DNA of 64,000 bases. It comes from Heterostelium album PN500. Taxonomy: Eukaryota > Evosea > Eumycetozoa > Acytosteliales > Acytosteliaceae. A program made the position numbers and the translations under genes. Position 1 is the first letter of the stretch; each line of letters opens with the position of its first letter. Location: positions 248,857-312,856 of the forward strand of contig NW_008805063.1 of NCBI RefSeq assembly GCF_000004825.1. Direction: 5' to 3'. The notes under the pieces are model-generated. The model saw nothing but the letters and a program-made list of their open reading frames with translations. It was not told the DNA's origin and searched no databases. This document shows positions 45,039-57,285 of this stretch, one piece after another.

Positions 45039-48000
45039 TTAACCTCTTCTTTTTGATGGTCTCCACGCGTTTGGATCTTGATATTTGTCCCAGAGTGGTT
45101 CGATTTTCTCTTTCTTTTTACGTTTCGATAGTTTGTTTGGATCGGAGAGTTTAAAGAATTTCGGTGCCAGTTCGACTAGCCATTTGGGATCGACTGCCAT
45201 TACCTCTCTCATGTATTCTTTGGTGGTCATGACCAACTCGTGATAGATAACCCAATCGGGATTACGATTGAAAAGACTGGACGACGGATGAATATATACA
45301 GGCTGTCCCTCGACCATTGTTTTATATCCTTCGTTTGGATCCTTCTTTGAGGCATTGGCAAAGAATCCCGAGCAAATAGCTTTTCTAACCTTGTTTAGAT
45401 TACGGCCACACGTCACCAAGTCCAGTTTATAACGATCCATAATTGTGATGAGTTGTTTACGAACGTCTTGAGCACGCTTGAGTGAGCGAACCTGAACGAA
45501 ATTCTCAAAACACCAGGGTGTGCTGAATTTACTGTTTTTCCAGCCTTCGTAGACGGCGAGCAGCGTCAAGTGGTCGCCATCCGCCGAGAAGAACTTGGCT
45601 TTCTTTTGGTCGGCCAACGATTGTTTCTCTTTCGGTCGATAGAATACATTTTGAACGGACAGCATTGCAACGATAGTGATAATCTCGTCGGAGCAACCCA
45701 TGTCGACAGAGGCAATGAGCATCTTGGCCAATGGCGGGTCCAGTGGAAACTCTGCCATCTTACGACCGAGACGCGTCAACATACCTTCTTCATCGAGCGC
45801 ACCAAGCGTGTAGAGCTGCTCCATGGCGGAAACCAGTGTCTGGACAGGTGGTGGATCCATAAAGTCGAATCCCAGCAGATCGTTGATACCCATTGCCTTC
45901 AACGTCAGCACAGTATTTCCAAGATTGGTTCTCTGAATCTCTGGAATGGTCGAAGGCAACATTTCATTCTCGAAAGCATTGACAGTGTACAAACGATAGC
46001 ATTTACCTGGACCGGTACGACCTGCACGACCTGCACGTTGCTTAGCGGCAGCCTGAGAAATGGGAGCAACCACCAACGAATCCATACCATTCTTTGGATT
46101 GAAACATTTTTGTTTTGAAAAACCTGGGTCAATAACATAGAAAATACCATCGATAGTCAAAGATGTCTCTGCAATATTTGTAGCGATAACAACTTTTCTT
46201 GCTCCTGGCTAATAATTATAAATTTGAATGTTAATAAAATGAATATATAAGGAATTGAATGAATTTATATATACATACTGGAGCAGGATCAAATATTTTA
46301 GTTTGCATTTCAGATGGCAATGCAGAGTAAACTGGTAGAATGATTAGTTCGGGGACGGATGGACCAAGTTGTTTCATACGCTCGTATAGCACTTGGCAGG
46401 CAGTATCGATTTCCTCTTGACCCGTTAAAAACAGTAGGATATCACCGCTTGGTTCACTTAGATGTATTTGCATGACGGTGATGAGCGATGCGTCCAAGTA
46501 GTCGGCTTCCGGTTCTTTGGTGTATCTGATATCGACGGGATGCGTACGACCTGGAATAATAAAAAGTTGACTGTTCATAAAGTATTTACAGAATTTGTCG
46601 GCTTCCAAAGTGGCAGAGGTGATCAACACTTTCAAATCTGGTCTTCTCCGGATCGTTTGTTTCAACAGTCCGAAAAGCACGTCGGTATGGATCGTTCTCT
46701 CGTGCGCCTCATCCAGGATAATCACGGAATACTGTGTCAAATCTGGATCGATCAAACACTCTCTCAGGAGAATACCGTCGGTCATGTATTTAATGATTGT
46801 CTCTGGACTGGTGCTATCCTCGAAACGAATGGCATAACCAACTTCCTCACCGAGACGACAACCAAATTCCTCGGCGACACGCTTCGCCACCGACATTGCT
46901 GCAACTCTACGTGGTTGAGTACAACCGATTCTTCCTCTGGTGCCATAGCCTGCTTCCGCCAAGTACTGTGTCATCTGAGTGGTCTTACCGGAACCGGTCT
47001 CTCCGATGACCACCAGCAGCTGATTGTCCGCCACCGCCTTGAGGAATACCTCACGCAGCGGAAACACAGGAAGCGACTCCCTCTGCTCTTTGATTGAACG
47101 GGTGGTTACCTTACCGTAGGTGACGTGCTGGCCGAGCGTAGTCTTTTTCCACTCGGGCATCTGGTCGATTCCCGACGCCGCCAGACCACGCAGCTCCTGC
47201 GCGATATGACGCTCACCAGGCTCGGGCATTGGATCTTCCCAAGGCAGATTCAAATCCTTTGGGATTGCATCCATCAAGTCGTTACGAGCAATGTCCTTCT
47301 CCTCCTTTCTCTCACGCGCCAGCGTACCCGCCTGCTGAGCGGCACGCTGCAACGAACCATTGGGATTCTTGACAATCTTGATTGGCGACAGCTGCAACAT
47401 TGTATTTCTCGTGCCCTTCAAGAAAACGGGTTCGTCTTCATTCAACTCGATATCCATCTCCTCCTCCTCGTCGACCTCTGGCAGCAGACCTTGTTCCTCA
47501 TCGTAGTTTGGCATCTCTTTCGTACTGAGAATACCGGCAGCAATCAACTGCTTATACTCCCAACGCTCAGGAGAAGTCATCCTCTTTGAAGTCCTCTTAA
47601 CATCCACCTCTTCATAAATATTACCGCCACTCTTGTTATTGTTTCTCTCTGGTCGCAATGGATTAGATCTATTTCTATCGGTCGATTGTTCACCACTATC
47701 GATTGAACGCATTGGTTGTCTAGCTGGATTCAAGTCTGCACCTGTTTGTTGATCGACATCCTTCATCGAGAGTGACACCTTTGAACCGACCACCGATAAC
47801 ACCTTTACCTTTACAACTTGATTACGCTTTACAACATCGGAAGGATGTTGAACCTTTGTACTTCTAATCTGTGAGACATGTACCAATCCCTCACGCTTTC
47901 CAACAATGCCATCCAACGATACAAAGAATCCATAATCATTGATACCGGTTACCTTTCCACTATATATTGAATTTACACCCGGTTCTTTATCCAATGGTTT

Positions 48001-48723
48001 CTTAACATCTCTATCTCTATCGTTTCTATCTCTTCTATCTCTATCATCATATCTACTATCTCTTCTATCTCTGTCTCTGTCTCTATCTCTATCCCTATCT
48101 CTATCATCATATTTATCTCTATTTCTATCCCTATCCCTATCTCTATCTCTGTCTTTATCGTCATATCTACCTCTATCTCTATCTTTATCTCTTTCATTTC
48201 TATCTTTATCTTTTAAAGTTTTAGTTGTTGTCGATGATGTTGTTGTTGTTGTTGTTGAAATTGTATTGTCAGTTGACGACGTAGAGGTTGATGTTGTTGT
48301 TTTGTTGGTTGACTCTACTATTAGGTCAAACACTTTACCAGTCTCATAGGATGCATTGTTCGGTCTCGATAGTCCAGGAAATTGCTTTGTCAGACGTTTT
48401 AGATCGTTCTCGTGTTGATCCCATTCACTACCGTTGTTGTCTGTGCCGTTGGCGGAAGTCGGTTTGCCAGACACTATAGAGTTGATCGATTGTTTCTTAA
48501 TCTTTGGGTTCATCTTCTCGATTAAACTATAGAGATGTGCAACCATCGTCTCTGGAAACTCTGCACCGTTCTCCATCAGTGCATGATTGAACGATTCTAC
48601 CGATCGGTTGGACTCTGCCAAACTAATGATAAACTCTGCCAACACCTTGTCGGATTGACCAATGAAATTCTCCAATTCATTACATACTTGTGATTCTAAT
48701 TCTATTCTTTCTAATTCATCCAT
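45039..48723 (-). CDS. dhx8: DEAH-box RNA helicase DHX8/Prp22 with S1 domain
   Basis: Exons 48723..46279 and 46208..45039 (donor GTATGT, acceptor ATTAG, phase 0) give 1204 residues, close to the family length of about 1200. It releases spliced mRNA from the spliceosome and proofreads exon ligation. In order: a helical N-terminus, Ser/Thr tracts, an Arg-Asp/Lys repeat region (RDRDRDRD), an S1 RNA-binding domain ([18 protein letters not shown]), then the helicase core with [46 protein letters not shown] and [18 protein letters not shown], and the HA2/OB C-terminal region. The intron splits the family stretch [18 protein letters not shown] exactly. The S1 domain distinguishes Prp22/DHX8 from Prp2 and Prp16. 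Confidence 0.96.
47998..48215 (-). repeat. Arg-Asp hexanucleotide coding repeat in DHX8
   Basis: About thirty imperfect (ATCTCT)n units on the + strand encode an Arg-Asp/Asp-Arg low-complexity tract, equivalent to the RS/RD-rich region of animal DHX8. Confidence 0.85.
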
Positions 48724-51700
48724 CTAATATAATTTAATCTAATCTAATCAAATAATTAAAATAATAATAATAAAATAAAATATATAAAACAAAAAAAAAA
48801 CCAAACTAAATTAAAAATAAATAATACTACTTAATTTCAGTATCATTTTTAGTCGTCTCAAAACTTCATGAAAATTTTCATTTTTAAAAATTTCGTCAAT
48901 CAATATTGTACAAAGAAATAACCGAACATTTCAAGTGAATCATCTATTTACTATTGTTATTACTGTCATCACTTTAATATCTATTATTGATGTTAATCAT
49001 AATCATTATGTTAAAAGTTTAGCCGGTCTATTATGATGATTAGTCTATAGTTTATGATCTTCAATAGCGAGTGATTCAGCCATGGCAATCATGAAAATAA
49101 TAATAATGCCAATAATGATGCCAATAATGATTAGTATACAGGAAATATTTACTATATACTAGTATCTTTGGTGCTTTATCACTGATGCTTGCTATGGGAA
49201 ACTGTTTTGGGATTGGTGGTATCAACACCAACAATATAGTAGATACTAGATAATAATTACTCGTGGTTTATCTGTCATTTTCAACAAATGAGAGTTCGAA
49301 ATATAACTCGTGATTAAAATTCTATTCTTTCATCTCATCCAATATAAATGATAACAAAACTAAACTAAACAAATAATACTCAATGTCATTATCAAATTTC
49401 AGTTTTGAAGAAAAAAAAAACTTCATTAAAGGATTCTACCGATCGATTAGACTGATTCTGCCAAACTAATGATAAACTATGACAACACAAACTATTCAAA
49501 CTAGATAATATCTAAGAACTTTGATACTACTTTTTTTTTGGAAAATTTTTTTGTAACTATAGTTGGTAGTTTTGATTTAATTTCATTATCTCTCAATATA
49601 CGTCTCACAACTTGGTTTCCTCCCAAATAAATATTTAAATAGAGTATTATATAATTGTATTTCTATTCTTGATTCAAAGAAGATGACAATTTTTTGTGCC
49701 CACAAAAAAAAAACAAAAAATCTTGCATACATATTTAATAAAAAATATAAATGGAATTTTCGATATTGGGTTGTTGAGACCCACCACCCATCATGCAAAA
49801 GCGGTAAAATTAATGCTTTTTGCAGTTAATTTTTTTGATTAAGGAACTGATTTTTTTATTATTAAAAACAACAGTATAACCCATTTTTAAACAATATTTG
49901 TGCAGGAAATTTTGATTTTAATTTCATAAAACAATTTTTCAAACAATTTTTTAAATTTCATTTTATTAATTTTAATTTATTTATTTTTTTGCTTGTAAAA
50001 TTCCCTGCACTCTACCTGGTTCTCCTCTCTCCAGCACCAGTCAGTCACCTCCTTTCCTTCCACTCCACTCTCTCACAGCAGCTGCAGTAGCAAAAGTCAA
50101 AGGAAACATAGACTTATTTTTTTCTTCAGTTAAAAATTTAGATTTATATATTTGTATAATATAATATATTTTGTTATAATTTGTATATACTATTATTATT
50201 ATTATTATCACACAGTTACATTGTAAATTGATAATAAATAACTTGATTAATAATAATAATTGTATCTCTAATTATAAAGGTAAACCAAAAAAAAACCACC
50301 TATAGATCTAAGTATAACTCAGGTATCTATCAAATCATAATATTTAACTATTATAAATAATCCATTTATTTTTCACCGCCGTGATAATAAATCATAATCA
50401 TTCATCTACCTATCAACAATAATATCTTGGATTATTATTTTAATACAAATATATAATGTGTGTGTGTATCTTTTTATCTTTTTAACATCGAAAATCAATG
50501 ATAATGTAAAATGTAAATGTATAAGAGGTGTGTGGTAAGCAGTTTTACAAAACAGCAGATATTAATCATCAGTTTATTTTATTGTTGTTTTATTTTGTTT
50601 TTGTAATCAGTGCTTTGACTTTTTATTATTTATAATTAATTTACCAAGTAGTAGTCAAGTCAAATTCCAAATTCCAATTTATTTCAATTTCATTTCATAT
50701 TAAAATAACAAAAAATATAAATCTTAGTTTATTTTATTTTTATTTTATTTTTATATTTTTGAAGTTAACAATAACATAACAACGGCAATTTCATTATCAG
50801 GTAGTTGACTTCAATCTATTCACAGCGATTAAAATCCAAACAACAACAACAACAATTAATTAATCATAATCTAATCAGAGGATTGTTTGTTGTTGTGTTG
50901 CTGCTATTGATCCTGCTGGTCTATCTACATGTAGGTTGTTTTGGGTTTAAATTGTTTATCTCCAAGAGAAATGGGGTGTTCCCATCTCACCTACATCACT
51001 GCGAAACTCTCACTATATCATCATTACCTTTCCTTTTCTATCACACAATCAATCATGAACTTTTTTTTTTTCAATCAAGTTATTACACCCACTGCACAAC
51101 TATTTAGAAATTCATTTAAATTATTTAAAAAAAAAAAACAAAAAAAACCACAACACATTTCACATCTCCCAGTTTTTATTTATGTGTGTGTGGGTTTAAA
51201 TTTACCACTGCTCCCCCATACAGATTACATATACACTTTTTTTAAAAATACAATATTATTTATTTTTTTTTATTATCTGGGTAGGAAATTAAAGTCTTTT
51301 TTTTAGTTAATGTTTGACTTGAAAAAATTTTATTGTGATATGTTTGTTGGTTGTTATTTCATAATATTAGATAGGTAACAAGAGGAAATTTATGAGTGTG
51401 GTGGCACTGTTTTCAGCATCAACGCATTTCATTTTCAAAAAAAGTTTTGTTTTTTTTTTATTTTTAATATTTCGGTTGTTTTTTTTTTTTTTTTTTTACC
51501 TTTCATTCTCTTTTTTATAATTGTCTGCCATACTTTTCAATAACCAATAAGGGATTCAAGTTGTTTGATACTTATTGTTTTTTTTTAGTAGTAGTAATCA
51601 GTAAATTACAACAAAAACAAAAAACAATAACAAGACGATCTTTCATTGTATGTTATGTTCAAATTCAATCATTTTTTTATTTATATTTATTTAAATTATA

Positions 51701-52045
51701 AATAACAGCAAAACTTTATATAACATTCGTTTTTTTTTTTTGTTTGATTTTTGTTTGTGTTCTTGATATCATTTAATATTTTTAAATAATCATTTTTGCC
51801 AAAAAAAAAAAAACATTAACTAATTAACAAAATCTTATCAATGATAATAATATATAGACATTGTAGATAGATATAAAAATATAAAAAAGTTAAAGGAAAA
51901 AAAAGAAAAATTTGAATTATTTTTTTATTTTTTTTCAATAGACGTAATATATTTTTTTTTCCCGCCGCCACGACACATCATATATAGTATAATATAGAGG
52001 TTACGCACAACACACAACACTACACATAGAATACATAGGAAAAAG
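48724..52045. other. 3.3-kb gene-poor region between divergent genes
   Basis: It lies between the DHX8 (-) and 4E-BP (+) starts. Decayed copies of the DHX8 5' end are at 49309-49490. A pyrimidine-rich, relatively GC-rich patch at 50000-50100 stands out. Poly(T) runs lie near 51445 and 51480-51498. Open frames at 49586 (-) and 50805-51306 (+) have no protein-like composition. The last 100 bases (CCCGCCGCCACGACAC at 51961) are probably the 4E-BP promoter or leader. Confidence 0.5.
49309..49490 (-). pseudogene. Degenerate remnants of the DHX8 5' coding end
   Basis: On the + strand, 49309-49345 resembles 48688-48722 (codons 1-12, shared word ATTCTATTCTTTC). Separately, 49432-49489 resembles 48593-48646 (shared words GATTCTACCGATCG and CTGCCAAACTAATGATAAAC). 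Both are in the orientation of the source gene but in an order that requires two partial duplications or one with deletion. They contain indels and no open frame. Confidence 0.55.
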
Positions 52046-52614
52046 ATGTCATCTGCTTCACCTTCAACAACAAGCACCAGAGCTATCCCATTCCCAGCCA
52101 AGGATCCACGACATGACTTGATGAATTTTTCGACTTCGTTGGGTGGGTCAATCTATGGAACCACTCCAGGTGGTACCAAGATTAAATACGATCGTTCTAC
52201 TCTGTTGCAAATCCGTAATTCACCACTCTCGAAAACACCACCACCTGAATTGGCTGGTATCATAGAGGTACTCAATAAACCACAGCATGCACATCAACAA
52301 CAACAACAACCAAAATCACCACAAGTCAAGTCACAGAAGCCACCAACCGCACCAGTACAACCACCACAACAACAACCCGAATCAACTGCTCAAAAGACCG
52401 CATCGACCGCTAAAACAAACGAAGAGGGTATGTATATCGAGAATCAACAACAGCAACAAACTCAAAGTCGGATATCTGTCAACTTTTGTTGTTTTGTTTT
52501 TGTTGATTATTATTTTTTTATTTTTTTTGAACTTCAACATATTGAACATCATTTAACTAACATATATTCCATTCATTTACTAAATCAATTGTAGAAATCT
52601 TTGAAATGGATTAG
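52046..52614 (+). CDS. febA: eIF4E-binding protein (4E-BP), translational repressor under TORC1
   Basis: Exons 52046..52427 and 52595..52614 give 133 residues. 4E-BP binds the cap-binding factor eIF4E and blocks eIF4G until TORC1 phosphorylates it. Visible motifs are TTPGGTKIKYDRSTLLQ with the eIF4E-binding motif YxxxxLphi at Y48-L54, Thr-Pro/Ser-Pro sites at 40-41, 59-60 (RNSP) and 64-65 (KTPP), and the C-terminal EIFEMD, equivalent to the TOS motif that docks Raptor. The TOS motif is only produced by splicing G|GTATGT to TTGTAG|AA; reading through gives a Gln-rich tail lacking it. A Gln/Pro-rich linker lies between. The symbol follows the D. discoideum 4E-BP as I recall it. Confidence 0.93.
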
Positions 52615-53240
52615 AATATATATATATTTTAATATTAAACTTTTAAAAAAAAACGAAAAAACTAAAAAACTAAAAAAAAAAACTTTAAAACTTTAAAAAA
52701 AAAAAACAAAAGAAATTATTAAGACGTATTGTAATTAATCTATTTCCTCTCAATCTAAACCCTACGTATATAATAATAATAATAATAGTATAGCAATATA
52801 ATCAATCTTGTACTTTTTCACCAACAAAAGTCACACATTGTAAATAAAAATAAAAACCAATAGTAAAATTTAAAGTTATTGTTGTAAGATATTACATCAA
52901 CTTTAAATATTTTATATTAAAACGATATCAACTGTTATCAGATTTCATTCATTCTTAGTTAGATAGATACATAGAAAGACATAACTATTTGATAACTAGC
53001 TGGTAAGATTTAGGTTTAGATATGATCTGATTGATATAAATATCTACTGTATATTGTTTATACATGAATATTATACTTTGATTATCTCTTTTATTCGTAT
53101 TGCTATTTGTAATTACATCAGTGTTATTCACTTTCTCGTTGTTTGTTTTCTTTTCTTTTCTTTGTTTGTTTATACAGGAATATTTTTATAATCTTTCAAT
53201 TGAATAGCAACTATAAATGGTTTTGGTTGTGCTATTCATG
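52615..53240. other. Convergent intergenic region
   Basis: The 3' flanks of 4E-BP (+) and the GTPBP gene (-) face each other. Poly(A) runs lie at 52645-52705. No gene is seen. Confidence 0.5.
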
Positions 53241-55470
53241 TTATTGTTTGTGGCGTCTGTGATTCTTCTTTGATGCAGAGGAGCCATTGCTTGTGGTAGA
53301 GGTTGTTGTTGTGGTTGACGATCCACTTTGGTGAGTGGCTGTTGCATCTTTGTTGGCGGTTTCTTTTGCGTGTGAACCTCTTGACACTGACTTTGGATGT
53401 GGCTGGTGTGAATCCTTCTCGGGCACATATGGAATGAGCGATGTGATCTTACCAATACCCTTTGCTCTTCCCTCTCTAAAGATGAATCTGGTGCCATCCG
53501 TTAGAAACTCTGGTCTTGCAATGTATCTGAATCGGACTTTTGCCTTGTCGCCCGTTCTAATGATACCCTTGTCGATCCAAATGATTCTTGCACACTGTTG
53601 ACTAGCACCGCAGTGCACAACAGCCTCGTAGTTGACAGAGATAGTCGTCGAATGATAAAGAATGACGACCTCTGCTTCAAACTCCCTCACTGCAATCGGC
53701 TTGGCAGCGGGATGTGCCAAGATCATACCCTTTCTAATCGCAGATCGCTTGATCTTCTTTAGCGCAATCGAAGCTGTCTGACCAGCACGAACCTGCTTGA
53801 CAGGGAGTCGCTTCGAGTGAATAGTCTTGACCTGCACCGTCTGAAAGGTACCGTGGTCGTCTGGTCCCAACAACAGATTCTCACCCGCTGTAATCAAACC
53901 CTTCATTACGGTACCACTGACAACGGTACCGACACCACTGACATGCCAAATCGAGTCGATATCCAATTGCGATGGCTTGTCAATGACAGCGTCCCACTCC
54001 TTCTTGGTTGGCAACAGATTCAAGAATGTCTTTAAGAGATCTAGATTCTCTCCAGTCACATTGCTAACACAAAAGATTGGAGCGATTCTCTCAGAGACAA
54101 AGTTTCTTGCTGCGACGACCACATCATCGTGGTTTCTAATAACCACTGGCAATTTTCGTGATCCCGGTGATTTCAAAATCTTCTTGATGTCATTCATTGT
54201 ATCATTCAAAACATTCTCTGGGCACTTATCAATCTTTGTGATGACAATGTAGACTGGTACTCTTAAAGCCAATGCAATTCCAAGATGTTCTTTTGTCATT
54301 CCAACACATCCCATATTTGCACCAATCATTAACCTATAAATGAGTGATACAATAATAATATTAGTTTAGAGTTTCATTTCTTTTTGTTTTCATTGATTGC
54401 TAAAAAGTTAATCTTTACATTGTATAATCAGGTTGATGTCCAGTCATTCCAAATAGAGTTGTTTTCAAGTATTTCTCATGACCTGCTAAATCGATAAAAG
54501 TAATAATCTTTGAGGACATTCTCTCACCTATTTCATTGTGAATATTGTTGTGAGTGTAATTAACAATCTTTCCTTTACTGTCGAATCCAACCACTTCCTG
54601 ACTGATGCTAGATGTTCTTCCTGACTCCAATTCGTGTTTATGACGGAATACATTCATTCTTGCTAAACCTCTTCCATTATCAAGTTGTCCTCTAGTCAAA
54701 ACACCTAACAATGTTGACTATTTATTGAAATGAATAATTAGTATTAAGAAATATAAACAATAATAATAATAATAATTAATAATTACCTTTCCAGCATCAA
54801 CATTTCCAACGACAGTTACTCTTACTTCAGTGAAATCATCGGATGCGTACTTTCTAATTAATACTTCCAATACTTTTCCTTTGGAGCCTGTTCTCTCTCG
54901 GATGACGGTGAGGTCGGAGTTTAGTCGTGAAGCCATTTTCTTGAGAGTCTCCATGGATGCAGTGATATCTTCGTCGGACAATCCAGTTGCAGTGCCATCG
55001 TCCTCTACACCAATGTCGTAGATGGCTTCACCCATCTCACCCATACGCCACTTTAATTGCGATACCAAGTGTTCCAGTCGTTCCTCGGTTGGATTCACCA
55101 ACTTTAATTTATATTCTACATTTCCATACTCTACTTCTGGTTGTAAATTATTCATTGGAGGAGGAGGTGCAGAGTCACCTTCTTCAGTAGTGTTGTTGTT
55201 GTTGTTGTCATTGGTTTGATCCTCATGTGTATTAGAGTCGGTCTCAGAGTTGTTTGTAGTTGTTGTGGTGGTAGTAGTAGTGGGGTTAGTTGATGATGAT
55301 GTCGAACACTTTAAAGTAATGTTGTCTTCGACATTCAGCCTGTGTTCCAGTCCATTTCCAACACTTGACTTGAAATCAACCGGATTTGTGGTTGTAACTG
55401 ATGATGATGTTGATGATGATGATGAATCGGTTGTTGTAACAGTCATTGCTGATGGCTCTACAAAATCCAT
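53241..55470 (-). CDS. GTPBP1/GTPBP2-family translational GTPase
   Basis: Three exons (55470..54787, 54717..54419, 54333..53241) give 691 residues. These EF1A-like GTPases act in ribosome-associated quality control and mRNA turnover. G1 GNVDAGK (222-228) ends exactly at the first splice junction and continues [10 protein letters not shown]. The family insert [19 protein letters not shown] follows, then G3 DLAGHEKY and G4 TKID. The domain II/III region contains [33 protein letters not shown] and GMILAHP, and the family block [15 protein letters not shown] is near the C-terminus. A Ser/Thr/Asn-rich N-terminus (about 100 residues) and a basic Ser/Thr-rich C-terminal tail are low-complexity additions. 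GTPBP1 and GTPBP2 cannot be separated here. Confidence 0.92.
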
Positions 55471-57285
55471 TTTTATAAATAAATTATATAAATTATATAA
55501 ATAATAAAATATAATATATAAAGTAAAAAAAAAAATACGATTGTTTTTGTTAATCCTATAAAAAGAATAAATTATATATATTTATTCCTTCTAAAGTGAT
55601 TTCTAACAAAAATAAATATATATATTAACAAAAATATCTATATATACTAATAATAAAGTGCACTTAATTAAACTAAAAAATAATAACTAAAAATATATAA
55701 ATAAAAAAATAAAATCTAAATAATAATATATTTGCGATGACCTAATAATAATAATAAATGTAATTTATCTCCAACTTGAATAATCATACTCTACTTTAAG
55801 ACTATTTTAATTCCTATTCCCAATTAAAAAATAAATAATTGAATGTTAATATTAAGTAATCTTTTTTTAATAAATGAATTTCATTATGACAATTAGACTA
55901 GTAATAATAAATAAATATTTATTTTTAAGTAAAAAAAAATAAAGTTTAACAGGTGTTCGTGTGTGTGTGTGTATGTTAAATTAGGTTATTGTTACTATTG
56001 ATATGTATGTAATAACAAAAGTAAAGTTTAGAAGTTCGATGTAATTTATTAGATCCAATTAATTAATTTAAAATTGTACAGTTTTAACAAACATATAAAT
56101 CTAAAAAACAACAATTAAAGATTTAAAGAAAAATTTGTTATTTTAGTTAGGTTGATTGATAAAGATGATGATAATGAAGTACACTACGTGATTTAAAATA
56201 AAATGTTACTGTTTGTTGTTATTGTTATAATTATATTGTTATAAAACACCTACAAAATGACACTGTCAAAGTAAAGTGTAAAAATGTTACTTTTTTCTTT
56301 TTAAGGTTTGTTTTTTTTTTTTTTTTTGTTTTTAAATTGTTTTTTTAATTAAGCTGTTTTTGGTGACAAACACTCTTTGCTATACCCTGCAAATAAAATG
56401 AAATTAAATTTTACCTTTTTTTGTTTTTTATCAAGTTTTAAATTTTTGGAAAACTTTAAATTTGTTTTTTTTTAAAATCTTTAAAATAAAATGTTTGTTA
56501 ACAAAAATACATTTAATCAAAAATATATAAATATTTATTTTTATTTATAGATATATATACAAAATAACTTTAATATGAAATTAATAATAATAATATTGAT
56601 TTTGTTTGTTTTCAACATAGGAATGTTGTTGTCAAAAATTTTTTTTTTTTTTTTTGAGAAAATTTTGTTATAAAACCAAGAAAATTTTTTTATGTTTTTA
56701 ATTTAATTGATAACCAAATTAATTATCGTTCAAACAACAATAATAACATACAAATATAAATTAGTTATTATTTTTCAATTGTTTCATATGAAATTTCATA
56801 TATCTTAAATTGATGAATCAATTAGCATTCAAATTAATTTAATTAAACGAATCATTAAATAAATAAACTTTGATGATATTTAATTTCTTTTTGATATTCT
56901 GTTGAATTTAAATAAAATATAAAATGGACATTAACTTTTAATCTATTGACAAACACTTGTCCAAAAAAAGTAAATCCCTCCACCCAACAACCAGAAAGTT
57001 GAGTTTTTTTTTCAAGTTTTTCATAATAAAATCAATAGATCTATTCAATTAACATTCTACTATAATAAGTTGAACTAAATACAATGAGCTTTTATTAAAT
57101 GAAAGAGAATTGAATATTCATAATATAAAATTTATTTATAAATGAAAATAAAAATTAAACTTATAATAAATAAATAAATAATAAATCAATAAAAAACAAA
57201 ACAACAATAGTTTAATTTTAGATTTTATAATATTTATTCATTATCTATTTATTAAATATTTACTTAAAAAAAAAACTATATAAAA
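55471..57285. other. 1.8-kb divergent intergenic region
   Basis: It lies between the GTPBP (-) and P450 (+) starts. It is extremely AT-rich, with a (GT)n run at 55956-55973 and poly(T) runs near 56310 and 56640. No gene is recognised. Confidence 0.5.

Noticed and set aside
47939-48349. + strand Ser/Leu-rich frame opposite DHX8
   Set aside because: It is the shadow of the Arg-Asp hexanucleotide repeat.
19553-48723. PLRG1, DNAJC17 and DHX8 as a spliceosome gene cluster
   Set aside because: They are separated by many unrelated genes on different strands; common process alone is not evidence of a functional cluster.
49586-51306. Open frames between DHX8 and 4E-BP
   Set aside because: They are low-complexity Phe/Tyr/Leu-rich translations of T-rich DNA with no protein-like pattern.
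52428-52582. Gln-rich C-terminal extension of the 4E-BP frame
   Set aside because: It lies in the intron; splicing gives the family TOS motif, read-through does not.
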